DNA of 64,000 nt from Hydrangea macrophylla (GCA_033977485.1 CM066984.1:42725100-42789099); one strand, 5' to 3'; positions 31,430 through 41,993 are shown, numbered from the stretch's first letter. Numbers and translations are program-made. Notes: generated by a model not told the origin, from the letters alone.

Positions 31430-32310
31430 ATGATAAGGATTGGATCCACCACAATGTGTTCCAGACCACTTGCACTGTTTCTCAGTGTGTTTGTAAGCTA
31501 ATCATTGATAGTGGAAATTGTAAAAACATCATTTCACAAGAGGCAGCCACAAAGCTGAATTTGAAGATTGAGACTCACCCTCATCCCTACAAACTTTCTT
31601 GGTTTAAGAAAGGTAACGAGGTAAGTCTCAATAAATGATGCTTAGTTGACTTGTCAATTAGAAATAGATATTTTGATAAAGTGTGGCGTGACATTGTAAC
31701 AATGGATGCATGCCATATATTATTTGGTAGGCCTTGGCAGTTTGATAATAAAGTGATTCATGATCGCTGGAAAAACACTTACATCTTCTATAAAGATGAG
31801 AAGAAAATAATTTTAGTCCCATCAAAAGAGGAAGTTATACCTAAACCTAAGCAAGGGGAGGGTGTTAATTTACTCTCAAAGGCTAAATTTGAGGAAGAGG
31901 TGGAGAAAAGTGGTGTAGTATATGTCTTGGTGGGTAAAGAAAAGCCACAGGGGACTGATTTTCCACCTGCTGTCCAGCCAATTTTAGAAGAATTCGCAAA
32001 TGTTATGCCTCAAAACTTGCCTCCCGGGCTTCCTCCTATGAGAGATGTTCAACATCACCTTGATCTAGTTCCCGGAGCCACCTTGCCTAATAAAGCCCAT
32101 TATAGAATGAGTCCTAAAGAGCATGAAGAGCTTAATAGGCAAGTCATGGAGTTGTTGGAAATGGGTTATGTGCGTGAAAGTATGAGTCTGTGTGCTGTCC
32201 CGGCCATACTCGTTCCAAAAAAAAGACGGGAGTTGGAGAATGTGTATTGACAGTAGAGCCATAAATAAAATCACTGTCAAATATAGGTTCCCTATTCCTC
32301 GTCTAGATGA
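31430..32310 (+). pseudogene. Gypsy protease and RT N-terminus
   Basis: IHHNVFQTTCTVSQCVCKLI, with IIDSGNCKNIISQEAATKL holding the DSG protease site. A stop at about 31636 is followed by DIVTMDACHILFGRPWQFDN, DFPPAVQPILEEFANVMPQN, LPPGLPPMRDVQHHLDLVPG, YRMSPKEHEELNRQVMELLE and [10 protein letters not shown], then the RFPIPRLDD region up to the MITE insertion at 32313. Confidence 0.85.
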
Positions 32311-32312
32311 TA

Positions 32313-32575
32313 CTCCCTCTGTCCCAAATTGCTTGGCACTTTTGGGGAATCCAACTTTTTAAGGGAACACAATAATTGTACTTTTGTCAAACTTTTTATG
32401 CTCCAACTTTCCAAACTTGCCCCTCATAAATGCATTTAGATTAGTTGGGGGTGTGAAAAAAGAAAGAGCAAAACAATAAAGATTCAAAATTTGTTGTGTT
32501 GACTTTTCAACATGGACTAACATTTTGGGACAACCCAAAATAGAAAGAGTGCCCAGCAATTTGGGACGGAGGGAG
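32313..32575. mobile_element. Stowaway-type MITE in the gypsy RT, 263 bp
   Basis: CTCCCTCTGTCCCAAATTGC at the left and the complementary GGGACGGAGGGAG at the right, with TA at 32311-32312 and 32576-32577. It splits the RT between RLDD and MLDHLSG. It shares termini with the MITE at 13884-14135 but differs internally. Confidence 0.95.
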
Positions 32576-33516
32576 TATGTTAGATCATCTTTCTGGTTCT
32601 AAAATTTTCTCGAAGATTGACCTTAAGAGTGGGTATCACCAAATAAGAATTCATCCAAGTGATGAGTGGAAGACTGTGTTCAAAACTCGTGAGGGGTTAT
32701 ATGAATGGCTAGTAATGCCATTTGGATTGTCAAATTCGCCAAGTACTTTTATGCGCGTGATGAATCTTGTTTTGAAGCCTTATATCGGGAAGTTTGTAGT
32801 GGTGTGCTTTCATGATATACTTGTGCATGGTGATTCATTGGAGCAGTACCACCAGTATTTACTATATGTTAACTTAAAGAAGTGCAGCTTTGACTACTTT
32901 GCGAGAACAAAAACTATATGTTAACTTAAAGAAGTGCAGCTTTTTGACGGACCATGTTCTGTTCTTGGGTTATGAAGTCTCGTCTCAGGGAATTTGGCCC
33001 GATAAATCCAAGGTGCAGGCTGTTCGAGATTGGCCAACTCCTACAAACATCCATCAGGTGCGCAGCTTTCATGGTTTAGCTTCTCTCTATCGCTGCTTCA
33101 TTCGAAATTTTAGCTCTCTAGTTGCCCCGATAACTGATTGTATGAAGAAAGGAATGTTTAAGTGCACTGAAGCAGCCGAAGAAAGCTATAAAGCCATTAA
33201 ACAGAAGTTGGCAAAATCACCTGTCATTTCTCTACCAGATTTCACCAAAGTTTTCGAGTTGCATTGTGACGCTTCAAAAATTGGAATTGGGGATGTACTT
33301 AGTCAAAAAGGGAAGCCTGTGGCATTCTTTAGTGAGAAGTTAAGTGGTTCAAGGCTGAGATATTCAACTTACGACGTGGAATTTTATGCGATTGTGCGTG
33401 CCATCTCCCATTGGAAAGAGTATTTACATCAACGGGAATTTGTTTTATACTCGGATCATGAGGCTCTGAAGTACTTGAATGGGCAGAAAAATCTGAATCG
33501 TCGTCATGGGAAATAG
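32576..33516 (+). pseudogene. Gypsy RT palm and RNase H, active site lost
   Basis: [20 protein letters not shown], then [20 protein letters not shown] are well conserved. The active site, normally YFDDILIY, reads CFHDILVH, so one of the paired catalytic Asp is lost. A 52 bp direct duplication (32861-32912 and 32913-32964) shifts the frame. The second frame has FLGYEVSSQGIWPDKSKVQA, then RNase H (FELHCDASKIGIGDVLSQKG, YSTYDVEFYAIVRAISHWKE, LYSDHEALKYLNGQ). The element ends here, without integrase. Confidence 0.88.
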
Positions 33517-33808
33517 AGGAAGCTAGGTTCTCAAGCATTCGTACCCAAGAGAAGATAAATCTCATTCACAAATCACTGGCATTTGGCACAACAGCTATGT
33601 TACATGGACTCTTGTAAAGTGCCTAAAGTACTCATTCTAACGGGCAGTGTTCTAAAAATCGACCTAGGCAACCGCCTAGCCTGGCCACTGCGATTTTACC
33701 CCAAGGGTTAGTAAAACTCACCCAGGAGATTAAGCGGACCTAGTGTAGCACCTGTAAATTTCCTATATTTCCCAAATTTTTCTATGTATTTTTCCCATAA
33801 TAATATCC

Positions 33809-34465
33809 TAAGAAGCACCGACACGCGAAACCAACATGACACGAATACGTCCACACAATATTTCTCAAAAAAGCATGATACGATATGTCGGGGACACGAT
33901 TTTTATTTAAATGTTTTTTAATATATATTTTACCATCTTTAATCAAAATTAGCATAAAAGCACATAAATCACCACAATATTATGACATTATCAATAACAA
34001 CAAAGCCAATGAATAAAATTCAAAAAAATATTCATTAATAGGCTAATAGCATTCTTCAACATTCAATAAACCCTAATAGACAACACTATAAAACATATAC
34101 ATCAAATATCCAACCCTAATTTGAAGTTGAAACCCCTAAACTGAAAAACTACAACTTTAGTATGCATAAACAAAAACCCTAGATTGAAAAACCCTAATGT
34201 TTTATTTAGGGATGAGTTCCATCCATAAAATTTTTAGATTTTTAGCTACAAGAAGAGAGAACAAAAGAAGAATACCAATTTGCGTGTCCCGTGTGTGTCG
34301 GTAGCATGTCCCGGGTGTGTCGCCAACATGTCGGATCAAGAAAAGAGAATAAAAAAATTAGACTCGCTTTTTTGGGTATCCGACACATGTCCAAAACATG
34401 TCAATGTCGGATACGCGCCAGATACTAATACAAGGGCCAATACAGAGTGTCGGTGCTTCATAGAT
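33809..34465. mobile_element. MITE with GAAGCACCGACAC termini, 8 bp target duplication
   Basis: Termini taagaagcaccgacac and gtgtcggtgcttcata are inverted repeats, and taatatcc flanks both ends (33801-33808 and 34466-34473). The interior has scattered atgtcgg/gacacg words and an A/T-rich centre. An 8 bp duplication fits hAT. No coding capacity. Confidence 0.8.
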
Positions 34466-34557
34466 TAATATCCATATGTTTATGACTTCAGTAATCCAAC
34501 CCTTTGTTCTTAGTATGACTATTATGGATGCATGTATTGAACCTTTTGAACCCTTGT

Positions 34558-35395
34558 AGAAAAGCTCAACCCGAGCGCTTGAGCAAACACTCACATCAGC
34601 CGAGCGCAAGCGCTCGTGCTGTGTTTTCACAGCTAAACAATTGTCCCTCCCATTTGCCTATAAAGAGTCCCCCTTTCTCTGCATTTTTTATATATAGATT
34701 TTCCATAGAGAGCTGTAGAGAGAGAGTGTGTTTCTCTCTCATGCATAAACACACACACGCACCCCATGCATGTGATGATCAAACTTCCACACATACAATT
34801 CTACACACACTCCTACTTTGTGACTGAAAACAAGAAGAAAATCAAGAAGAATAAAAAGGAAGAAGATCAAGACTGAAAAAGAGGAAGAACGAAGAAGAAA
34901 GAGGTAAGCCTCCATTGAAGCAAGCTTCAAGCTCCAAAGACTCACACAGACCCATATTTGCATCATCCAACCTCATCCACACTATTGTGAGTGTTCTATC
35001 TAACTTGGGTAACCTTTATTTACAGTTTTTATGTAGTTTACACAACATGCAAGAGTCCTATGTACACCCCCACCAACTTGCATGCAAGCTGTCCGCTTCA
35101 TAGCAGAAGACGGACCCCCGATCGCTCGCACTACGCAAGCGCTCTAGCTGACTAAATGCAACTCTTGAGTGGTCGCATATCCTGAGCGCTCACATGTACG
35201 CTATAACAAACCCTTAAGCGCTCACACATAGCAAGCGCTTACCTGCTCGACGGACCTAACCCCCAAGCAATTGCACCTTGCAAGCACTTGAGCATGACCA
35301 TGCAAGAAGGCATGAGCGCTCGCATGACTTGAGCGCTCGTGCATTTTGAAGCCAGTAAGCTTGAGCGATCGCATAGCTCAAGTGTTCGCATACTC
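34558..35395. repeat. GAGCGCTC/AGCGCT palindrome cluster in the solo LTR
   Basis: About fifteen occurrences of words such as gagcgcttgag, gagcgcaagcgctcg, aagcgctcacac and gagcgctcgcatg lie on both sides of the LTR TATA region (ctataaagag near 34660). The copies are not tandem and have variable spacing, often as paired inverted words. Confidence 0.75.
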
Positions 35396-36486
35396 CATTA
35401 ATCAGACTATGTCATTCATTGTTTGCATGTACCTGTAATTCTTTGCATAATATGTTGTACTATGACTCCGAGACTGTACGAGTCTTGCATGCACCACCTG
35501 AAGCTTGCATGTTGAATTCTTGTAATAATATGCATGTTTTAGGGTCCATTTGATAACTCTGAAAATTAAGTGCTGATTTTAAGTACTGAAAAATTAAACT
35601 ATTGAATTTGCAATACTGAAAACAATGTTTCAAGTACTGAAAAAGAATGCATTCAATGATTATTTTCAGTAGAATTTTTTCACTTAAAAGTTTTCAGTGG
35701 ATTTTTCGCTTTGTTTTCAATTAAGTGGTACATTATCAAACGCACTGAAAGAGATTAAGTATTTAAAATTTTCATTTTCAACACTTAATTGGGTTATCAA
35801 TGTAATACCTGCGATTTTCCTATAATTTTTCTAATAGGATTCATAGTTGTATTTATAGTATTTGTATATAAATATATTAATACTGTATTATTTAAAGTAT
35901 GTCTATTAGTATTAATAGTATATATTTGTACTAATATTTCAAGCTGATGTGTATGTGTATATAAATATTAATAGTTGTACTTATAATATAAGTGTACTTA
36001 ATATTTGTAATTAATCGGGTATATATATCGTAATTAATATTCTAAATGGTTGTGTAATATTTATATATGTATGTTTTATATGTTATATTTATATTAACAT
36101 TTTATCTGTGTCAAACCGGTGTTAATATTCACAGTCTACCTGTTAGTTTTGCACGTAGATCGCAATGGCACGCACACCCGTGGACATGGGTGACATCATC
36201 AATGACATCACCCCATACTTCCCAGCATATGCCTAGAAAATCAAAAGATTTAGAAAGATCTGTAAATCTATATGCTTTGAACCTTCAGACCCCATGAACC
36301 GTATGAACTCTATAGGCCCCTCATACACCTCACCTCTCCAAAACCCTAGCACTCATCCACACTGTACACCTTAATTCACATGTGTGTACATGTATATCTA
36401 AGTCGTCTTGAATCTTAGATAAATCATAGGAGGGTTTGAGAGGAAAGATTTCACAAACATTAACCAAAACGCGTTCCGTGAATGAA

Positions 36487-36853
36487 ATATGCTATACTAC
36501 CTTGTACATATGCTATACTACATATTACCTATGCCATACTACCTTGTACCTATGCTATGCTACGTTGTACCTTATGCTATGCTACGTTGGAACTCATATC
36601 ATACTATGTATTGTTGTACCTTTTACCCAACAGCTATATATTGTACCCTATGTTATGTACTATTGTACTTTACACCCAACTATTATATGTTGTATCCTAT
36701 GCAATACTACGTTGTACCCTATGCTATACTACATTGTATCATATGCTATGCTATGTTGTACCCTAGCTATACTATGTTGTTCCTATGCTATTTTATATTG
36801 TACCTTAAGCCCAAAGACAGTATGTTGTACTCTATGCTATGAGATATTGTACC
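36487..36853. repeat. Minisatellite, ~20 bp unit TATGCTATACTACGTTGTACC
   Basis: Roughly fifteen diverged units of 18-23 bp. The reading frames through this array give repetitive Tyr/Cys/Leu peptides and are not genes. Confidence 0.88.
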
Positions 36854-37264
36854 TTAGATTTTATATGTTGACGCATGATGTTCCTTGTGCCATAAACATT
36901 GTATCGCATGTTGTAAGTATGTATGCAGTGACGATAATGGTCCGTTTACGGCTATAACAATACCATGTTGCGATTATGTTAAGTTGAGTATGTTAGACGA
37001 TACTATGCCTGTAATTCTGTAAATGAGAAATGAAGAGATATTGAACGTTACCGCTTTATAATGATTCGAGGACTTGTATTTCACATCAATACAAGTATAT
37101 TGTTGTCGGTAACTTCGATCAGTTAGAGTTATAAGTCGGTACGATTGGAAGACCTTTTCCAGATAATAAGTACTTATGGGAATGTGACAATTAAGTTGAA
37201 GTTATCATCAGTTGTGGAAGGTTCGTGGTCGCTACGGCGAAAGAACAGTTAGGAGCCGCTATTA

Positions 37265-37612
37265 TACCATTCGCCTGCGTGGTATATGGCCAGCGAAGGT
37301 ATACATGATTGTCCGGTATATGGCCGTCATGCTGTGGGTGGCAGTTGGTACTCTAATGTATTATTCGTCTGCACTATATATGGCCAACGATGGTACACAC
37401 GTCTGCGCGGTATATGGCCAACGTGCTGTTTACAGTTAGTTACCTATATACTATTCATTTGTGCCGTATATGGCAGATGATGGTATACATGACTGAGCGG
37501 TATATGGCCATCGTGCTGTGCGAAACAAGTAGTACTCTCTAATGTGGTATTCGTCTGCGCGATATATGGCAGCGATGGTACGCACGTTTGTGCGGTATAT
37601 GGCCGACGTGCT
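37265..37612. repeat. Tandem repeat, ~93-96 bp unit with GTATATGGCC
   Basis: Four units begin near 37269, 37362, 37452 and 37548 (attcgtctgcgcggtatatg). Each has two half-units sharing gtatatggccaacg, so an older duplication of ~45 bp underlies the longer period. Confidence 0.85.
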
Positions 37613-39024
37613 GGTTATAGCAAGACAAGCTGATTGTGAAACAAAGTTGATTGTGAAATAGTTTAGTTGCTACTGTATTATTCGTCTGTGCTGACTAGCC
37701 GACAATGATTCATCTATGCTGATTAGCCAATGATGGTACACACATCCGGTCGGGTAATGAGTGATGTAAGGGTCAGTGTAGATGCACAGTAGAGGTATAG
37801 GTTCTATTGGAGACGTGACAAGAGTATATTGGGTAGGTTGCATTGGACACACATTGACTATCAAAATGAGGAATGAGCATTTGTAATAACATGTTGTGAA
37901 TTGAGTTATATTCTTGTGATATGAAATACGCATGTTATGCTGTGTGTTTCCTATATGAAATCTAAATGATTATTGTTGATAATTCTGTTATGCACGTGTG
38001 AGCAACGTCATGCAAATAAGAGATTAACCGCGTCCTAAGATGTTGAACGATGTCATGAGTTGAGTGGTGGGCTTATATATATATATATATATTGGGTGTG
38101 CTTCATGGTTATAATGCTTACTCAGCTTGTATTCAAGTTGATGGCTACGCCCTGGACATTCCAACGTCCAGATCTTTCCAGGTATTGTTAGACAGGTAGG
38201 CGAGATTGAGGAAGAAGTGCTATAGAGCACAAGGTAATTAGAGTCAAACGGAAGACTTGAAGATAATTGCAGAATTTGGATATTTTGTACCTATTAGTTA
38301 TGTTAGTTGTCGCTATGTACTCTAATCCGCAAGGAACTTTATGAATTATGTATTTGTCAGACTGAAGCCAAGTAGGCCGTTACATTGTAAGCTTTCGCTA
38401 TTGGTAATAAGATGAGATTAAGGTTTCTATTATATTATATCATTAGCTTCCCTTGCAATTGTATATGTTTATGGTTATTTAGTGGACAATGTGGTAACTC
38501 AACTTGTCATGGCCTACGAATCCAAAATGGAAATTCAAATTTTCTCTATTTTTGCTATGTCGGGGGGTGACATCAAACACGCCCTTGGACTCTTTTGCAT
38601 ATTCGGTAATTTGGAAGGCTTATCTTTAGAAGGAGAAAACATCTTGTAACGATAAACTGAGAATCCCAATTCTACTGAGCGCAAGCGCTCAAGGAACCCA
38701 AGCACTCGCGTGCGACAAACCTTAGAAGGCCTTGTTGTTTCCCTTGTGTATTTCAACAACGAACCTAATCAACCTATACTTATGAGAATTATGAACTGAG
38801 AAGTCTGAGATAATTATGCTACTTCACGCTGTCTACAAACTCTATCTGTCCGACAGTCGATGTTTCTATGACTCATACTTTCCACGCATTAATTACTTCT
38901 ACATCAACTGGAGGTGTTCTGGTTGTTCGGTTCGCATATCGTGCATGTCATCGGAATCTGCATGCATGTCAGTTGTGATTGTCAGTCGCGGGGATCAGTT
39001 TGGGTAATCATGGTTTTGGGTATA

Positions 39025-39170
39025 GCGGGTGGCCACTAGGGCGCGTATGGCTAAATAGAGGGCCACTAGGGTGCGGATGGGAAATAGACGGCTAGTAAAG
39101 CGCGGATAGACGACTAGTGGAGCATGGATAGACGGCTAGTAGAGCACAGATAGATGGCTAGCAGGGCACA
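39025..39170. repeat. Tandem repeat, ~27 bp unit GGCTAGTAGAGCGCGGATAGAC
   Basis: Five to six diverged units from ggccactagggcgcg to ggctagcagggcacag. It lies in the outer solo LTR. Confidence 0.82.
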
Positions 39171-39234
39171 GTTAACTCTGAATTTGTAGGTGATTCGGAA
39201 TGAGCCGAGAGTACGGTCGTTAAGATGTGGCGTG

Positions 39235-39688
39235 CATAGTTGTCAAATCGGGATTCGTATCGTGAATCGAAATGATACATGTGAATCGAATCGGGATTCG
39301 CGAATCGTGAATCGTAAGATTCGGTAACAAATTAAAAAAACCATATAAACATATTCTTTTCTTTTCTAGGCTTGTATAAACATATCCTTTTTGTTCTAGG
39401 CTTGTATAAACATATCCTAAGTGGTTTAAAAGAGGGTTGGTAATCAATTTTAAAAAAAAAAATTGAAAAACAAAAAAACAAAAAAATTTAAACAATTAAG
39501 TTTTGTGCCTAGCAGTCAAGTGAATCGTAAGAATCGCGAATCGAATCGTAAGATTCACTTGCGAATCGTAAGATTCACCTTAGATTCTTTTACATGTTCG
39601 ATTCGTGCATCGATACATATCGTTTTCATGATGAATCGTATCGAATCGTAAGATTCGTATCGCGAATCGTACGATTTTGACAACAGAG
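39235..39688. mobile_element. MITE with GAATCG arms, 454 bp, target duplication GTGGCGTG
   Basis: A long inverted repeat made of gattcgtatcgcgaatcg words; ends catagttgtcaaatcg and cgattttgacaacagag. gtggcgtg is at 39227-39234 and 39689-39696 exactly. An 8 bp duplication fits hAT. The arms could fold into a long hairpin. Confidence 0.9.
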
Positions 39689-40518
39689 GTGGCGTGGTTC
39701 AGAGATTCAAGTATTGTCAGTTGAAGTATCGTGTTTTGGGTTACCCTCTTCTTTCTAGTCCAGTTTTATACTCTTGATGATGGATTGCCTAGTTGTAGCT
39801 TATGGCCTCTATAAACATTTTTATTGTGTTTGGAATAATAATCCTTTTAAATGTTGTTATATTATATATTGTTATAATCGATACCACTTGAGGTTCCATA
39901 CTCACTCGGCTTTTGAAGCTGATGGCATTTTATGCCACTAGACCATCCCTATTCAGCTTTTCCAGATTTCAACAATATAGCAGATGGTGACCAAACTGGG
40001 GGAGATTATACCGGCGATGACTACACAGCAGAGGGCTACACCGGGGAGGATTACATAGAAGGGGACGATTATGAGGGTTACGGCTACGCAAGCTAATTCC
40101 AACTTGTAACGTATCCACAGATCCAAAAAGGAAATTTTTAAATTTTCCCTATTTTTGCTACTCCGGGGGGAGTGACACCTAGGCGCTAGGCGGGTCTTTT
40201 CTAAAATGTTTTTAAAAATATGGGGGTGAGATTGTAACTTTAGTAAAATCAGATTAAATTATATCAAGGATATTTTTGGAAAAGATGAAAACTTTGATGG
40301 GTTAAGTTTTAAGAGGAGTTAACTTTGATGAGTATGAGTTTGAGTTCGATGGAGAGAGTGTATTGGAGGGATATGGAGAAGGAAAGATAGAAACTTAGTT
40401 TGTTGATTATGTGAAATATTTTTATATGAGAATTGTCTCTATATTATTAATTTTGTTTAAAAATAAATTCTCCGCCTAGGCTCCCTCCACCGACCGCCTA
40501 GCGATTTTTAGAACATTG

Positions 40519-41510
40519 CTTACGGGATATGACATGGATATGGGTCAAATCACATGTTCTGATATTGCATGCTATATAATATCTTTATATGTTTAGAACA
40601 TATCTGTGTACCCATAAAACAGCTTTTCACACTTTCCAGCTTTTGGATTTTAGAGATGTCCAACACCAAGACACACACCCAGACTCATTATGCATACCCG
40701 AGTCCATGTAACATAGCTCAACAGCTCCCTTATTTCTCTTTAGCTGTTGTTCAAACAAATTCAGAGTATCGCTTAGGCAGATGAACACCAAGGAAACTTT
40801 GAAGCCTATACTGTAATTCAGATCATTCTCTAAATCCACTAGAAGATTTAAATCAAACCCAACTGATAAAGAATCCAGACATGAGCCAGCATGTTGTGGG
40901 TAACTACTTCCCAAAATCACCGAACACACTTGACATAAAAAACGAATAAACACAAACACATGTAAGGACAAAATGTCATCAGTACAATGTCCATTGTTTC
41001 ATTTTTGTGTCGCATTTTCTAAAATTAAAGGAATGTAAAAATTGGGTCAAATATAGGCATATAAATTTCAAAACTTCTTTAGAAGAGAATGTAAAGCCTA
41101 TTGGTTGGTTTAATAACCCCAGAATGTTAAAATCTTCTTTGTGCATGTTTGTTGTTGCTTATTGGTCCATTTAAGCAGTTTTGATGGCCCAAACTGCTTT
41201 TTGGTCAGTTTGTTTCAACAAAAAATAATAATAATAAGCAGATCTGGTGAAAAAAAAAGAGGTTGGGCCATAAGCATTCAAGATTATCTCTATTTTAACC
41301 AATTTCATAACATATCAACCAAACACCCAAACTATAATAAGCCGTTCTACCAATCACGATCAAAATCACATAGGCATAAGCATAGACAAAGAGGCTCTTT
41401 GATTTCTAAAGAAAGAAATTGCCGAGATATTTGGCAAGGGAATCAGAAGCAACAAACTATTTTCCTCCGAATAAGCATGATGAATAAAAGAAAGAAAAAG
41501 AAAGCCTCAC
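40519..41510. other. EME1: EME1 intron 1, host part next to exon 1
   Basis: No transposon ends were seen. A minus-strand open frame (40627-40971) is present, but it has no recognisable domain and is not needed to join exon 1 to exon 2. Confidence 0.5.
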
Positions 41511-41871
41511 CAGTGAAATTAGGGTGGGGATGTTGAGAAGAGTTAAGTTGGTTGGTGCATTTGAGGAATGAATTTCCAAAACTGGAGAATGATGGGGGTG
41601 TTTCGTCGACATCATCTGCAAACGACGGCGGCGTAGAGAGCTTTTTTTTAGGGGTTGGGTCGTCGTCGTCGATGAGGAAGACTGTTGTTGTAGTAGTAGT
41701 AGTAGTAGCATTAGGGTTAGAAGAAGAAGAAGAAGAATTGGGAAGTGTTCTTCTTTGCCTCTTGGACTGAGTAGGGAGGGGGAGGAGGGCTGATGAGACA
41801 GTTCTCTGTTCCTCACCGTCGTCGTCGTCGTCGTCAGAGAGAATGTCGACTTCAATGGGCTGATGAGACAT
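41511..41871 (-). CDS. EME1: EME1 exon 1 (coding part, residues 1-120)
   Basis: ATG at 41871-41869; 361 nt; donor G|GTGAGG. The product begins MSHQPIEVDILSD followed by an Asp run, and contains Ser and Thr homopolymer tracts encoded by trinucleotide repeats (GTC/GAC near 41819-41835, GTA/TAC near 41689-41709). Two hydrophobic-plus-acidic motifs, VDILSDDDD (residues 8-16) and VFLIDDDD (64-71), resemble SUMO-interacting motifs. The exon ends ...HPHPNFT plus one base, in phase with exon 2. A longer frame continues into the intron without a stop for a short way, but the splice to exon 2 gives a better match to EME1. Confidence 0.85.
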
Positions 41872-41981
41872 TTTTTTTTTTCCAGAAGAAAGAAACAAAG
41901 TAACTTCTGACAAATATCCACAGAGAAAGAGCACTAGTTAGGTTTGTCTCCCAAGTTTCCAACGGAGGAAAATATTGCAAT

Positions 41982-41993
41982 TTTAGCGCGGGA
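41982..41993 (-). promoter_or_regulatory. Possible E2F-like site upstream of EME1
   Basis: The minus strand reads ATCCCGCGCTAA about 115 bases upstream of the EME1 ATG. E2F sites (TTTCCCGC/GCGGGAAA type) are common in plant replication and repair gene promoters. The match is partial, so this is a suggestion only. Confidence 0.25.

Larger units (their letters stand above)
21626..33516 (+). mobile_element. Ty3/gypsy element, 5' LTR interrupted, 3' end lost
   Basis: The LTR begins TGTAAATCCCACAATTATGG at 21626, is split by the solo LTR 21779-29952, and resumes at 29958, ending CATCA at 30185. The primer site ttggtatcaaagc starts at 30187. Gag, protease, RT and RNase H follow with many lesions. 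Integrase and a 3' LTR are missing, so the element is truncated near 33516. It shows the gypsy order of domains and a CCHC-type Gag; the exact lineage is uncertain. It is in EME1 intron 1, opposite to the gene. Confidence 0.82.
35801..38571 (+). mobile_element. Nested solo gypsy-type LTR, target ATCAA
   Basis: Begins TGTAATACCTGCGATTTTCC and ends GCTATGTCGGGGGGTGAC(A). atcaa is at 35796-35800 and 38572-38576; the last base of the LTR overlaps the duplication, so the right edge is uncertain by one base. Termini and the cttactcagcttgtattcaag...tgatggc motif (near 38120) show it is related to the LTR it sits in and to that at 60163. Two tandem-repeat arrays lie inside. Confidence 0.8.
35541..38585. 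mobile_element. MITE split by a nested solo LTR
   Basis: The left end agggtccatttgataactc and right end gggttatcaa (35791-35800), continued after the insertion as acacgccctt (38576-38585), form an inverted repeat when the solo LTR is removed. About 270 bp of MITE remain. Its target duplication could not be fixed. Confidence 0.65.
33744..40177 (+). mobile_element. Solo gypsy-type LTR, target duplication CCTAG, with nested insertions
   Basis: Begins TGTAGCACCTGTAAATTTCC and ends CTACTCCGGGGGGAGTGACA. cctag lies at 33739-33743 and 40178-40182. It resembles the LTR at 60163-62622 in its start, a TATA-region leader, the ctcactcggctt...gaagctgatggca motif (near 39903), and the ggaaattt...tttttgct-ctccgggg end. 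It carries two MITEs (33809-34465 and 39235-39688) and a third split MITE with another solo LTR. It is in EME1 intron 1. Confidence 0.85.
33645..40518. mobile_element. hAT-type element split by a solo LTR, 8 bp target duplication
   Basis: The left end CAGTGTTCTAAAAATCG and right end CGATTTTTAGAACATTG are inverted repeats. ctaacggg (33637-33644) and cttacggg (40519-40526) form a near-perfect 8 bp duplication. Only about 100 bp of left arm and 340 bp of right arm belong to it; both arms carry cctaggcg/cgcctagg words. The rest is the solo LTR 33744-40177. No transposase is present. Confidence 0.82.
4170..41871 (-). other. EME1: EME1 gene span (five complete introns; 3' end beyond the left edge)
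   Basis: Crossover-junction endonuclease EME1 is the regulatory, non-catalytic subunit of the MUS81-EME1 structure-specific nuclease. It cuts branched DNA during repair and meiotic recombination in the nucleus. Six exons join in frame to about 344 residues. The N-terminus is acidic and low-complexity, then comes a Ser-rich region, a Lys/Glu/Ala-rich helical stretch (residues ~215-285), and the start of the ERCC4-like nuclease-fold domain (from ~286: IVAEIDTKVVELG, GGHLLTRFAEKG, ERSIVWTM). The rest of that domain and the HhH tail lie left of the window. All splice sites are GT/AG, phases agree and no stops occur. Introns 1 and 3 are enlarged by transposons to about 21.3 and 14.9 kb. Identification is from remembered family features, without a search. 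Confidence 0.85.

Noticed and set aside
36436..36957. Overlapping Tyr/Cys/Leu-rich open frames
   Set aside because: They are translations of a ~20 bp minisatellite in three frames.
37265..37612. CRISPR-like or satellite array
   Set aside because: Four diverged ~95 bp units in an LTR of a plant genome; no equal spacers and no cas genes.
40627..40971. Open frame on the minus strand near EME1 exon 1 as a possible second exon
   Set aside because: Exon 1 joins exon 2 at 20246 in phase with good splice sites and EME1-like sequence across the join; this frame has no recognisable domain.
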